This document shows positions 1 to 9,157 of a stretch of 64,000 nt of DNA, one piece after another. Position 1 is the stretch's first letter, and each line of letters starts with the position of its first letter. This DNA is from Acinetobacter sp. CS-2 (GTDB lineage Bacteria; Pseudomonadota; Gammaproteobacteria; Pseudomonadales; Moraxellaceae): assembly GCF_016599715.1 (NCBI RefSeq), contig NZ_CP067019.1, positions 1,922,001-1,986,000 on the forward strand, given 5' to 3'. The translations under genes were made by a program, and so were the position numbers. The notes beneath the pieces are model-generated. The model ran no database searches, had not been told where the DNA came from, and saw only the letters and a program-made list of their open reading frames with translations.

Positions 1-548
1 CGCAAAAAAGCATTTCTTCCTTGAGCCTACGTGAAGTTGCGCGTGAAGCCGGCATTGCGCCCAACAGTTTTTATCGGCATTTCAGAGATATAGATGAACT
101 TGCGATTGAGCTGATTGATCGTGCCGGGATTGTATTGCGTCAAATTTTGCACCAAGCGCGCTTAAAGGCCTCCAAGCAAAACAGCATTATTCGCAGTTCA
201 GTCGAAGTTTTTATTGAACAGTTAGATGCAGATGAAGGCAATTTAAGTTTATTGCTGCGTGAAGCCTATACCGGCTCCGCTTCATATAAATTAGCAGTTG
301 AACGCCAGTTAAATTATTTCCAGCAAGAATTACAGGAAGATCTCATTCGCCTGGAACGCCTCAATAACAACAGGCTTTCTCACCCCGATATCGCCGCAAA
401 AGCCATTACCCAGCTGGTATTTAATATGGGTGCAACAGTGATTGATATTTCTGCTAAGGAACGTAAGGAAATTGCCGAACAAACCATGATCATGATTCGG
501 ATGATTCTAGAAGGTGCCCGCCATCTGGATGAAGCGAAAATCCGGTAA
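1..548 (+). CDS. fabR: HTH-type transcriptional repressor FabR, 5' truncated by window edge
   Basis: TetR-family DNA-binding repressor; FabR proteins control unsaturated fatty acid synthesis by sensing acyl-thioester pools. The open frame runs in from before the window (frame starting at base 3), so the start codon and first part of the HTH are missing. The visible protein opens with SLSLREVAREAGIAPNSFYR, the second half of the TetR helix-turn-helix, which matches FabR closely as I recall it; a ligand-binding helical domain follows. An internal TTG at 21 is not the true start. It ends convergently, one base from the end of the hydrolase gene on the other strand. The role is inferred from family resemblance. 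Confidence 0.85.
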   Translation, partial: QKSISSLSLREVAREAGIAPNSFYRHFRDIDELAIELIDRAGIVLRQILHQARLKASKQNSIIRSSVEVFIEQLDADEGNLSLLLREAYTGSASYKLAVERQLNYFQQELQEDLIRLERLNNNRLSHPDIAAKAITQLVFNMGATVIDISAKERKEIAEQTMIMIRMILEGARHLDEAKIR

Positions 549-549
549 T

Positions 550-1421
550 TTATAATTTTATTGTTCGTGAAGAATACACATATGGATTCTTCACTATGCA
601 TTCAATATTTTGCTGTGCTGAAATAATTTTCTTCACTGATTGGGATATGCTTTCAGGTTGCTCTAAAGGAAACATATGTCCGCCTTCAACCACACTAAAC
701 TCAATTCCATAGATTTTTTTCATTCCTTGCGGCAAGCCCTGTTTATAAAAGTGACTCTGTTCTGCCGTAATTAAATGCACAGGCATTTGCGGTGCTTGAC
801 GTGGTGTACGCCACCACCAGGCTGGAACGGTTCTGAAAATTTCTGCTTCAATGGCTTTAGGAATAGTTAAGGTCACGCCTCCTCTGCTTTGATCTTCTGT
901 AATAGCATGAGCAAAATAATCATCAAAACACTGCTGAGCAAAATTTTTGAACAGCCGGTTATTGCGTAAAGATGTATATGCTTCATCAAAACTGCGCCAA
1001 TGATCTTTGCGTTTAAGTGTAATCGCTGCAGGCGTGATTTTATCCACGGCTTTTAACCTGAGCTTTTGCAAGCCTTCAAAAATAGCTGACTTGCTGCCGA
1101 TCACAAAAGGTGGATCCATAATCACCAGTTGTGAGAACAGATCAGGGCGTTTATAGGCCGCCATTAAAGTGAGCAAAGAACCAAATGAGTGACCCAAGCC
1201 AATCACCTGCTGGTTTGGAAACTGCTGTTCAATGTCTGCAATCACCTGATCCACCAGATGTGTCCATGTATAAGTGACGGGATATTCAGGACTCATTCCA
1301 ATCACTGGAATAGCTTTAATATCAAATTCTTCTTCAAAAGAGCGAAAAAACTTCTGATAACTAGCCGAAGGAATACCATTGGCATGAGTAAAATGAATCG
1401 CATTTTTTCTGAATAATTCAT
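550..1421 (-). CDS. alpha/beta hydrolase, 5' end out of frame (probable homopolymer frameshift)
   Basis: Serine hydrolase of the alpha/beta fold, substrate unknown. The body shows the nucleophile elbow GLGHSFG, a DPPF segment and a late catalytic histidine in GGHMFPLEQPE. The longest frame with a usual start begins at a GTG at 1305, but coding similarity continues upstream without a stop (IHFTHANGIPSASYQKFF, the oxyanion-loop region in this family) to about 1396 and has no ATG, GTG or TTG before the stop at 1510-1512. An ATG at 1419-1421 would be in frame if the run of six T at 1403-1408 were seven. The gene is therefore either mutated near its start or carries a sequencing error; possibly a pseudogene. 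Confidence 0.7.
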
Positions 1422-1517
1422 CTGCCGTACAAGCTACTCTTGTTAAAATTGTTCCCGTAGTAGTGCGATAGCTTAAGCAAAAGCAGGCCTGGATGAAATC
1501 ACTAAATGCTTAACTCC

Positions 1518-1533
1518 CTGACTTGCAAGTCAG
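1518..1533. promoter_or_regulatory. 16-bp perfect palindrome
   Basis: CTGACTTGCAAGTCAG is its own reverse complement. It lies between the damaged 5' end of the hydrolase gene and the end of the PAAR gene, about 100 bp upstream of the hydrolase start region. It could be an operator for a dimeric regulator or a short hairpin; there is no T tract to make it a convincing terminator. Function unknown. Confidence 0.35.
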
Positions 1534-1582
1534 ATAGCTTAATTACAAAATTCTGTACAACAAATGATTTGACTGCTGCTGT

Positions 1583-1849
1583 TTATTTTCTCGAAACTAC
1601 CAGAAACTGACTACCTAAAAAAGTCGCTCCACAAGTTGTCTTATCACCTGCAATCACCACCCCACGTCCTTTCACAATAGTTGACTGTTCAGCAGCAATC
1701 GCGGACACAACAGTTTGGCATTTCGGACAATAATGCTTCATGCCATGCAAATGCACAGCGATTCCATTTATGCTAAAAGAAGGATCACATTCTGAAACCA
1801 TACCGCCGTGCGAGGTGGTAGAACCGAGGGTAACTAAAGACTTTGCCAT
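1583..1849 (-). CDS. PAAR domain protein (type VI secretion spike tip)
   Basis: An 88-residue protein made almost wholly of a PAAR domain, the cone that caps the VgrG spike of type VI secretion systems and carries effectors. It shows PAAR-type features: an N-terminal VTLGSTTSHGG stretch, a central HLHGMKHYCPKC with cysteine and histidine ligands, and IVKGRGVVIAGDKTTCGA near the end. It has no extension, so it would act as a plain adaptor. There is no vgrG, effector or immunity gene beside it; the neighbours are rapA and a hydrolase. A purine-rich ribosome site (AAGAAG) precedes the ATG. Secretion role is inferred from the family. Confidence 0.85.
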   Translation of the reverse strand: MAKSLVTLGSTTSHGGMVSECDPSFSINGIAVHLHGMKHYCPKCQTVVSAIAAEQSTIVKGRGVVIAGDKTTCGATFLGSQFLVVSRK

Positions 1850-1946
1850 TGTTATTCTTCTTATACTTTCTTTATAAAAATTATTTTCTTATTTTAGCAT
1901 GAGTTGAATTTTAATCTAGATGAGTCAGAACGCCTTCATCTTAAAC

Positions 1947-1970
1947 AAAAAGCACCCGCAGGTGCTTTTT
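1947..1970 (-). terminator. rapA intrinsic terminator
   Basis: Hairpin AAGCACC-TGC-GGTGCTT followed by T residues on the minus strand, 15 bp past the rapA stop. The same AAAAGCACCCGCAGGTGCTTTT core recurs at 47249-47271 behind the glutathione transferase gene. Confidence 0.85.
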
Positions 1971-1984
1971 GTTTCAATTCCAAA

Positions 1985-4822
1985 TTATGGTTTAACCACG
2001 ACCATCACCTGAATGGCTTCCGGTGTGACAGATAAGCCATCCAACAAGCTTAAGCCTTCTTTCTGGAATTTCTGTAAACGTGAAATTTCATCTTCACGGA
2101 TACTTGGGTTGAATTGCTTCAGGTAAGTTAAACGGTCAATTTCATATTGCCATTTATTGCCATAAACTTCTTTTGCCTGCTGCTTGAAGTTTGGCAATGC
2201 AGTTTTGGCAATATCCAAGGCTTGTGCATAACGCTGCTCAATCACTTCACGGCGTGCTTTCACCACTTGACGGCAGCTATTGCCATCTAGGTGATGTAAA
2301 TAAGGTTTCAGGATTTCCGGAGCAATCTTTTCAGAGAGATCCTGACCTTTTTCACTGAGCAATACACGAATCAACTGTTGTGGCAAGCTGGATGGCAGGT
2401 TCAATGCCTTCGGTGCAACCACATCCACCTTGAACCAGACTTCCATCAATACCGAACCCTGTGGCAAGGCTGCTGATTTTAATACCGCAACGTTGGTACT
2501 ACCAAAAGATTGAGTATTGATCATTTCCATCACACTTTCAGTGAATGGATGCTCAAGAGTTAAATACTGGGCATCTTCACGAACCTGTGCCTGATCACGA
2601 TAGAAAGTCGCAGTCATGCCTTCTTCATCCAAAGATAAGCCTTGAACCTGCATTTGATCAGTCGGCTTGATGATCACCGTACCGTTACTTTGCTCATCAA
2701 AATCGATATTGGTCGACGCCATGAAGCGTTTCATGAACATCGGCAAAGTGGTGTTGTCGTCATAATCTTCAAGCGCCTGCACAATTTCCTGTGCCACGAT
2801 TGGTCGGCAAGAGTTATATTCCAGCAGACGGTCACGGCCTTCCTGCAATTCAGCTTCCAGCGCTTCACGCTGAACACTGACTTCTTCCAGCAAATCTTCA
2901 AACTGCTGGCCTAGGTCTGCCAATAAACAGTCTTTTAACTTCACGATGAAGTTTTCTTGCAAGGTTTGTGCCGTTGGTGAAATATTGCTGAAGATATTTA
3001 AACCTTCGTTGTACCAGCGGAACATACGTTCCTGTGCAGTGCCCACTAAATAAGGCACATGAATCTGAATCCGGTTTTCCTGACCAATACGGTCCAAACG
3101 ACCAATACGCTGTTCCAAAACATCTGGATTTGCCGGCAAGTCAAACAGGATCAAGTCAGAGGCAAACTGGAAGTTACGCCCTTCTGAACCGATTTCAGAA
3201 CACAATAGAATTTGTGCCCCATAAGACTCTTCAGCGAAATAAGCTGCTGCCTGATCACGCTCAAGCAGGCTCATGCCTTCATGGAACATCGCAGTACGGA
3301 TACCGGCATGTAAACGCAGTACATTTTCCAGTGCTTCCACTACAGGACCACTACGCGCAATCAGCAAGACTTTTTTGTGTTTAAGATCAGTACGCAGCTT
3401 TTCCATCAGCCACATCACGCGTGGATCATGTTCCATCCATGCGCCATCGAGCTGTGCTTCTTCCGGCCACATCTGTTCACGTAGTTTACCGTTTTTTGAC
3501 CAGTTTGCAGGTGCTGGTAAAGGTGCCGGTTGACAGTCACGACCCGGGAAACCCTGAATCGCTTCACGGGTATTACGGAATAAGATACGACCGGTACCAT
3601 GACGGTCTAACAATTCATGAATAGCACGGAAACGCTGTTCCGGCTCATCCTGAATGCTATGACCCAATAAACCTTCAATCGCTTTTAAATGCCCTTCTTC
3701 CAAAGGCAGGTCTGACATCAGCACTTCAGCAATTTTTGCAGTCTGATGATACTGCTCTTCTTCATCAAGGAAGCGATCAAGTGAACTGAAACGTTGTGGA
3801 TCAAGCAGACGTAAACGGGCAAAATGGCTTTCTACACCTAACTGTTCAGGTGTTGCTGTAAGCAGTAACACACCCGGGGTTTTTTCCGCCAGCTCTTCAA
3901 CCAAATCGTAACGGTCATTACCGCCTTCTTCTTCACTCCACATCAGGTGATGAGCTTCATCCACCACCAGAAGATCAAAACCAGCTTCTAAAGCCTGTTC
4001 ACGTAAATCCTCGTGATCCACCATCAAATCAACAGAAGCAATGATGCGCTGCTCGGTCAGGAATGGGTTTAGATCAGGATCATGTTCCTTGATGGATGCG
4101 GTACGGGTCAAATCGAACAGTGAAAATTCCAGATTAAAACGGCGGCGCATTTCAATCATCCACTGATATTGCAGTGAATCTGGCACGAGAATCAGGATAC
4201 GTTCAGAACGCGATGTTTTGAGTTGCTGATGAATAATCAGGCCCGCTTCAATGGTTTTACCCAAACCGACTTCGTCCGCAAGTAAGACACGCGGTGCAAA
4301 ACGCTGTCCCACTTCATGGGCAATATAAAGCTGGTGCGGAATCAGGCCTACACGCGCACCGACCATGCCGCGCAGAGGACTGTTCTTCATATTGGCTTGC
4401 ATCAGTAAAGCTTCAATACGCAGGTCATACCATTCTTTATAGTCGACCTGACTGGCCAGTAAACGGTCAAGCGGTTTAGACAGCTGGATGGTCGCACCGA
4501 TACGGGTTTCATTGAGTGACTTACGTTCTTCTGAGCCATCTTCCAGATTACGCACGACGTTATAGCGCACCACACCATGACGGTCTTCCAAAGACTCAAC
4601 TGTCCATTGGGTGCCTTCCTGATCCTGCAGTTCATCCTTCACATTGAACACAATACGTGATAAAGGTGCATTGTTACGTGCATAGACACGTGTTTCATCA
4701 CTTTTTGGGAATAAGATGCTAACCGATCTTTCATCTACATCTATAAGAACCCCTAAACCGAGTTCTGTTTCCGTATCTGATAACCAACGCTGACCAATAG
4801 CAAACTGATGCAATTTTTCCAC
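1985..4822 (-). CDS. rapA: RNA polymerase-associated protein RapA (Swi2/Snf2 ATPase)
   Basis: Swi2/Snf2-type ATPase that binds RNA polymerase and helps recycle it after transcription. 945 residues, near the 968 of the E. coli protein. The N-terminal Tudor-like region opens with IGQRWLSDTETELGLG. Walker A is DEVGLGKT at about 183-190, the DEAH box is near 288-291, and the C-terminal helicase lobe has SEIGSEGRNFQFASD and RIGRLDRIGQ. The C-terminal domain ends LDGLSVTPEAIQVMVVV, as in other RapA proteins. The long frame begins with GTG at 4822; a TTG at 4813 lies better placed behind AAAGGTGG, so the exact start is open. Single-gene unit with its own terminator. Confidence 0.97.
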   Translation of the reverse strand: MEKLHQFAIGQRWLSDTETELGLGVLIDVDERSVSILFPKSDETRVYARNNAPLSRIVFNVKDELQDQEGTQWTVESLEDRHGVVRYNVVRNLEDGSEERKSLNETRIGATIQLSKPLDRLLASQVDYKEWYDLRIEALLMQANMKNSPLRGMVGARVGLIPHQLYIAHEVGQRFAPRVLLADEVGLGKTIEAGLIIHQQLKTSRSERILILVPDSLQYQWMIEMRRRFNLEFSLFDLTRTASIKEHDPDLNPFLTEQRIIASVDLMVDHEDLREQALEAGFDLLVVDEAHHLMWSEEEGGNDRYDLVEELAEKTPGVLLLTATPEQLGVESHFARLRLLDPQRFSSLDRFLDEEEQYHQTAKIAEVLMSDLPLEEGHLKAIEGLLGHSIQDEPEQRFRAIHELLDRHGTGRILFRNTREAIQGFPGRDCQPAPLPAPANWSKNGKLREQMWPEEAQLDGAWMEHDPRVMWLMEKLRTDLKHKKVLLIARSGPVVEALENVLRLHAGIRTAMFHEGMSLLERDQAAAYFAEESYGAQILLCSEIGSEGRNFQFASDLILFDLPANPDVLEQRIGRLDRIGQENRIQIHVPYLVGTAQERMFRWYNEGLNIFSNISPTAQTLQENFIVKLKDCLLADLGQQFEDLLEEVSVQREALEAELQEGRDRLLEYNSCRPIVAQEIVQALEDYDDNTTLPMFMKRFMASTNIDFDEQSNGTVIIKPTDQMQVQGLSLDEEGMTATFYRDQAQVREDAQYLTLEHPFTESVMEMINTQSFGSTNVAVLKSAALPQGSVLMEVWFKVDVVAPKALNLPSSLPQQLIRVLLSEKGQDLSEKIAPEILKPYLHHLDGNSCRQVVKARREVIEQRYAQALDIAKTALPNFKQQAKEVYGNKWQYEIDRLTYLKQFNPSIREDEISRLQKFQKEGLSLLDGLSVTPEAIQVMVVVKP

Positions 4823-4965
4823 CTTTATCTAAAAATGAGGACACTAATTTCAAGCCCAAAATCTGCTTGGTATTTGAGCAAAAAACCAGGTCTTTAAGCA
4901 ATATATTTTGACATAAAGCCCACTAAAAAGTGCGCAAAATCTATGAGGATTAAAAAGTTTTTACT

Positions 4966-5610
4966 TTAAAAAGGAACTGGAGCATAAAACTCCATCAGCT
5001 GTTCTGTTTGCGGATGATAAAAACTTAAGTTTTCAGCATGCAGGCACAGACGCGGCATCATCAGTTGCTGCTCAGGAGTGGCATATAAAGTATCACCAAT
5101 AATAGGATGACCCAGATATTGCATATGCACGCGTAGCTGATGGGAACGGCCGGTAATCGGGCTAAGTTTGACCCTCGTCACCGCCTGTCCCTGAATTTCA
5201 AAATGTTCGATGGCCTGCCAATGGGTCAGTGCAGGCTTGTTATGATTTGGATCGGCAATATGTAATGGTGGATGTTCAGGGTCATAGACGACAGGTACAT
5301 CAACCGTGCCTTCCCCTTCAAGATGCCCTGCTACAAGCGCCTGATAGGTTTTGTCGGTTTGACGTTCCTGAAACTGGCGGGAAATGGTTTTTTGCCCCCA
5401 TCTGCTCAGGCCAAACACCAGAATACCTGAAGTATCACGATCCAGGCGGTGAATCAGTAGTGTTTTGGGTTCTATTTCTAATAATCGGTTGATCACGCAA
5501 TCTTGTAAATCTTCGGTTTTGCCAGGAACGGTGAGTACACCTGCAGGTTTATGGATGACCATAAAATCTTCATCACGATGTATCAGATGTTCGGTTAGAA
5601 AATTACTCAA
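4966..5610 (-). CDS. rluA: RluA-family rRNA/tRNA pseudouridine synthase
   Basis: Converts uridine to pseudouridine; RluA itself modifies 23S rRNA U746 and tRNA U32. The signature HRLDRDTSG is at about 54-62 with the catalytic Asp at about 57, followed by a KTYQALVAG strand and the GRSHQLRVHMQYLGHPIIGD motif near the C-terminus. At 214 residues it is the short RluA form without an S4 domain, unlike RluC and RluD. The start appears to be TTG at 5610, preceded by GGGA about 8 bases upstream. It stands alone between the ACP-like gene and rapA. Family is certain; assignment to RluA rather than a close relative rests on length. Confidence 0.9.
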   Translation of the reverse strand: MSNFLTEHLIHRDEDFMVIHKPAGVLTVPGKTEDLQDCVINRLLEIEPKTLLIHRLDRDTSGILVFGLSRWGQKTISRQFQERQTDKTYQALVAGHLEGEGTVDVPVVYDPEHPPLHIADPNHNKPALTHWQAIEHFEIQGQAVTRVKLSPITGRSHQLRVHMQYLGHPIIGDTLYATPEQQLMMPRLCLHAENLSFYHPQTEQLMEFYAPVPF

Positions 5611-5742
5611 TGTTCAATCCCAGGCTGATCGCGCAAACAAGGCGGCAATGATAGAAAGCTTGGCGCAGAATTACAATGCACAATATTCGAATTGGTGACG
5701 GTTTTTCCGATTTTGCTCAAAAATTATTTCAATCCCGTGTTA

Positions 5743-6450
5743 TCAACGTGCTGATTGCAATACAAAGCTGACCAGCGCATGTAGTGAATTGTGTTTTAGG
5801 ACATCTTCATAAGTAATGTTTGCCCCATGCGCTCGCCAAATCCCCACTAAAGTGACAATAGCAACAGAATCCAAACCGTACTGTTTCAGATCAAGATCAG
5901 GATCAATTTCCAGAGCATCCATGTTCAGTTGCTCTGCAACCGCAAGCATAATTCCCTTGGGGGAAAGCACATAATTGGATGGCGCACTTAAATCCCATAA
6001 TCTAGTCAAACTATAGCTATTCATATGATGCAAGCCGTGTATCGAAATGTTATCAATCCATTGAATATGCTGGTATTGATTCGACAATAAAATCGCATCG
6101 TCTACTACACAGATTTGCTCGGTGACACTTTGTAGATGCGGCAATATTTGCTTGAGCATCGGCGTGACCTGCCCGGCAAAAATCAGTTGTGGATGCGATG
6201 ATGCATATTCACCGAGTTGCTGCATGCCCTGCATCAGGTCATCACCATACAAATCAACAATCGGAATATCTAAAGCTTTGGCTTTATTAGTGATCTGAAC
6301 AAGATGGGTCATGAGGTCGCTGTCTTGTATGCCTGCCATCATCCTTAGGTTGTGCAATCCCACCAACACTAAAACCGATTCAGTTGCTGAAAGCTGCCAT
6401 TTGGCTTGGGAGGGGGTGAGTTGGATCTTTTTGGGTAATGGATAAAACAT
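5743..6450 (-). CDS. degenerate isochorismatase-like protein with C-terminal acyl/aryl carrier domain
   Basis: 235 residues in two parts. Residues about 1-160 resemble the isochorismatase half of EntB/BasF-type proteins, but the first strand reads VLVLVGLHNLRM where active enzymes have an LLIHDMQ-like stretch, so the catalytic Asp is replaced by Gly. Residues about 163-235 are a carrier domain with YGLDSV, Ser195 being the likely phosphopantetheine site. This suggests a carrier protein with a catalytically dead partner domain, not a working isochorismatase. The start overlaps the stop of the GlcG/HbpS-like gene by one base (TAATG), so the two are translationally coupled. No adenylation or NRPS gene is next to it. 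Function unknown. Confidence 0.7.
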   Translation of the reverse strand: MFYPLPKKIQLTPSQAKWQLSATESVLVLVGLHNLRMMAGIQDSDLMTHLVQITNKAKALDIPIVDLYGDDLMQGMQQLGEYASSHPQLIFAGQVTPMLKQILPHLQSVTEQICVVDDAILLSNQYQHIQWIDNISIHGLHHMNSYSLTRLWDLSAPSNYVLSPKGIMLAVAEQLNMDALEIDPDLDLKQYGLDSVAIVTLVGIWRAHGANITYEDVLKHNSLHALVSFVLQSAR

Positions 6451-6869
6451 TAAGCCTCAACCTGCGCTAAAAACTTCTCAATCGCTACCTGTGCAATCTC
6501 CGCATCTTCAAACGACTTCACACCTGACACCCCCATCGCTCCGACCAACTGCCCTTGATACAGAATCGGCTCACCACCTTCTAACATGCCCGAGAACGTT
6601 TCCATAGTCAGAAAGCCCATTTGACCGCCTTTGATAATATCTTCAAATAGCTTGGATGGACGGCGGCTCATTGCCGAGCATTTGGCTTTTTCTAGACATA
6701 AATTGGCTGTCATAGGTGATGCCCCATCCATACGTTTCATCGCAAGCAAATTACCCGTTTCATCTACAATGGCGATACTGACATTAAAATCATGTTCAAG
6801 TGCATATTCATAAGCTGAATTTAGTAAAAATTCCGCATCGCTTAAAGTCAAATAATGTTTGGTTTTCAT
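6450..6869 (-). CDS. GlcG/HbpS family protein (DUF336, haem-binding-like)
   Basis: Small single-domain protein of the GlcG/HbpS (DUF336) family; some members bind haem or corrinoid-like cofactors, many are uncharacterised. Typical features are SIAIVDETGNLLAMKRMDGA, a central KAKCSAMSRRPS and the C-terminal GAMGVSGVKSFEDAEIA. I place the start at ATG 6869 (MKTKHYLT) because GAGAG lies just upstream; a longer frame begins at a TTG at 6881. It lies behind the hemL terminator and heads a two-gene unit with the carrier-domain protein. Its position just after hemL makes a haem link tempting, but that is only inference. Confidence 0.8.
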   Translation of the reverse strand: MKTKHYLTLSDAEFLLNSAYEYALEHDFNVSIAIVDETGNLLAMKRMDGASPMTANLCLEKAKCSAMSRRPSKLFEDIIKGGQMGFLTMETFSGMLEGGEPILYQGQLVGAMGVSGVKSFEDAEIAQVAIEKFLAQVEA

Positions 6870-6896
6870 ATTCGCTCTCAAAAATTCTTTATAAAA

Positions 6897-6918
6897 AAGC
6901 CCGCTATAAAACGGGCTT
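6897..6918 (-). terminator. hemL terminator
   Basis: Hairpin AAGCCCG/CGGGCTT followed by a run of T on the minus strand, directly after the hemL stop and before the GlcG/HbpS gene. Confidence 0.9.
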
Positions 6919-6935
6919 CATTTACATGCTCAAAA

Positions 6936-8243
6936 TTAAGCGGATGCTTTCATTTCAGCAAAGGTTTCTTTCGCAGCTTGAATAGTAAATTCAATATCTT
7001 CATCACTGTGTGCTGCTGAAATAAAGCCAGCTTCAAATGCAGATGGTGCAAAATTCACCCCACGCTGCAACATACCATGGAAGAATTTACGAAATGCATT
7101 CACATCACATTTCAACATGGAATCAAAACTGGTAATGTCTTCTTGGTCAGTAAAGTACAAACCGAACATCCCGCCCACTTGTTGAGTCTTGAATGGAATA
7201 TCTGCTTCATCCGCAGCAGCTTGTAAACCGGCAAGGAGTTTTTCGAGTTGCGCAGTTAATTTTTCATAAAAACCTTCGGCACGTAAATGTTTAAACATTT
7301 CAATACCGGCACGCATCGCGAGTGGATTACCTGACAATGTCCCTGCTTGATAGACTTTACCCAGTGGTGCGATGCACTCCATCACTTCACGTTTACCACC
7401 AAACGCACCGACTGGCAGGCCTGCACCAATAATTTTACCCAAAGTGGTCAAATCAGGTGTTACGCCATAATGTGCCTGTGCACCGCCTAGACCGACACGG
7501 AAACCGGTCATCACCTCATCAATGATGAAGACCGAACCATGCTCATCACATACATCACGAATTGCCTGTAGGAAACCATCAATCGGTTTCACCAGGTTCA
7601 TGTTCCCTGCAACCGGTTCAACAATCACACCGGCAATTTCATGACCAAATTTAGCAAAGCATTCTTTTAAAGTCGCGATGTCATTGTATGGAAGCGTCAG
7701 CGTATGCTTGGCAAAATCAGCAGGCACACCGGCTGAAGTCGCTTCACCTTCGCCACTGGTCAACATACCTGAACCGGCTTTAACCAGAAGTGAATCTGAA
7801 TGACCATGGTAACAGCCTTCAAATTTTACAATTTTGTCGCGGCCTGTATAACCACGTGCCAAACGAATCGCTGTCATGGTTGCTTCCGTACCTGAGTTGG
7901 TCATCCGAACCAGTTCAATCGACGGCATGATCTCGCAAATAATATCTGCAAGCGTGGTTTCATGTACTGTTGGTGCACCAAAGCTTAAGCCATCAACAGC
8001 AGCCTCTTGTACGGCTTTAATGATGTCAGGATGGGCATGGCCTAAAATCATCGGTCCCCATGAACCAACATAGTCCACATAGCGTTTACCATCGACATCG
8101 TATAAATAGGCACCCTTAGCTTTTTCAATAAATACAGGCGTACCACCCACCCCATTAAACGCACGTACCGGTGAATTCACCCCACCCGGAATATGTTTGC
8201 TGGCTTGTTTAAACAATTGTTCTTGCTTTGGAGATAGGCTCAT
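6936..8243 (-). CDS. hemL: glutamate-1-semialdehyde 2,1-aminomutase
   Basis: PLP enzyme that turns glutamate-1-semialdehyde into 5-aminolevulinate, the C5 route to haem. Class III aminotransferase fold: [15 protein letters not shown] near the N-terminal third, the [12 protein letters not shown] motif, and the cofactor lysine in [10 protein letters not shown]. About 435 residues, normal for HemL. Start chosen at ATG 8243 ([13 protein letters not shown]), which matches the family N-terminus I recall; the longer frame begins at TTG 8255. thiE ends 43 bp upstream on the same strand, so thiE-hemL is a likely operon. A terminator follows. Confidence 0.97.
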   Translation of the reverse strand: MSLSPKQEQLFKQASKHIPGGVNSPVRAFNGVGGTPVFIEKAKGAYLYDVDGKRYVDYVGSWGPMILGHAHPDIIKAVQEAAVDGLSFGAPTVHETTLADIICEIMPSIELVRMTNSGTEATMTAIRLARGYTGRDKIVKFEGCYHGHSDSLLVKAGSGMLTSGEGEATSAGVPADFAKHTLTLPYNDIATLKECFAKFGHEIAGVIVEPVAGNMNLVKPIDGFLQAIRDVCDEHGSVFIIDEVMTGFRVGLGGAQAHYGVTPDLTTLGKIIGAGLPVGAFGGKREVMECIAPLGKVYQAGTLSGNPLAMRAGIEMFKHLRAEGFYEKLTAQLEKLLAGLQAAADEADIPFKTQQVGGMFGLYFTDQEDITSFDSMLKCDVNAFRKFFHGMLQRGVNFAPSAFEAGFISAAHSDEDIEFTIQAAKETFAEMKASA

Positions 8244-8286
8244 GAATTTACTCAACTCAAAATTAAATCAATCTAAATCTATATTA

Positions 8287-8907
8287 TTAAAGGTTGTCTT
8301 GAAAAAGTGCAGACCATTCATCAAGACGCTCAGGAATGGCATGCATAGGACGACCTAATATATCACTAATCACTGCACAATAATCTGCACCAGATTCAAC
8401 CACGATCTTTGAATTTTCAACGGTTAACCCGCCAATGGCGCAGATCGGCACATTTAGTTGCGTTTTGGCTTGTTTCAATGTTTCCAAACCAATGTTCCCG
8501 GCCTCAGGCTTAGTATCAGTCGCATAAATTGCACCAAACGCCACATAATTTGCGCCATCAGCAATCGCCTGTTCTGCCAATTCCAGAGAATTGTTACAGC
8601 TGCGACCAATCAGGACACCTTCTGGCAAACGTACAACCGCTTCCTGAATCGAGCCATCATCCTGGCCCAGATGCACACCTACACCATATTTAACCGCAGT
8701 TTCAAGATCGTCATTAATCACGAAAGGTACGCGATATTCAGCACACATGGCTTTCATGTACTCAATTTCATAAAATTGATCTTCTTTGGCGACTTTTTTA
8801 CGACGGTATTGCAATACTGAAATACCGCCATTGGCCATTGCACCTTCAAGCTTAGCCAATAAAAGTTCTAAAGGATCATCATTGGTGATCAGATATAAAC
8901 CGCGCAT
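8287..8907 (-). CDS. thiE: thiamine-phosphate synthase
   Basis: Joins the pyrimidine and thiazole phosphates to give thiamine monophosphate. TIM-barrel with family motifs QYRRKK, FVINDDLETAVKYG, VHLGQDDG, IGRSCNN, YVAFGAIYATDTK and the phosphate-binding AIGGLTVEN. 206 residues, standard length. Upstream partner of hemL. I saw no thi-box (TPP riboswitch) pattern before it. thiS and thiG for thiazole formation lie at 45.6-46.6 kb in the same window. Confidence 0.95.
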   Translation of the reverse strand: MRGLYLITNDDPLELLLAKLEGAMANGGISVLQYRRKKVAKEDQFYEIEYMKAMCAEYRVPFVINDDLETAVKYGVGVHLGQDDGSIQEAVVRLPEGVLIGRSCNNSLELAEQAIADGANYVAFGAIYATDTKPEAGNIGLETLKQAKTQLNVPICAIGGLTVENSKIVVESGADYCAVISDILGRPMHAIPERLDEWSALFQDNL

Positions 8908-9157
8908 AACAAACTGCCAAAACTAAAACTGCCTTATTATAGGCATATCAGGGACAAGATTCAGCGGAACTGTCTTAATTCCTTAAAATTACAGCAGATG
9001 AATATCAAAAATTAGAAAACTTAAACGGTAGCAACTTTGAGTTAAATAGTGTGAAAATACCTATTTTCAGGGATAGATCATCTGAAGATTAAACGATTAA
9101 ATAAACCACAAAATGACAATAAATAATAATTATAAAAACAAAAACTTGAAGCAATGA

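Noticed and set aside
380..601. Minus-strand frame of 73 codons at the end of fabR
   Set aside because: Runs opposite the FabR frame and into the intergenic region; no family likeness.
1189..1416. Plus-strand frame of 75 codons
   Set aside because: Lies opposite the hydrolase coding region, which has the recognisable motifs.
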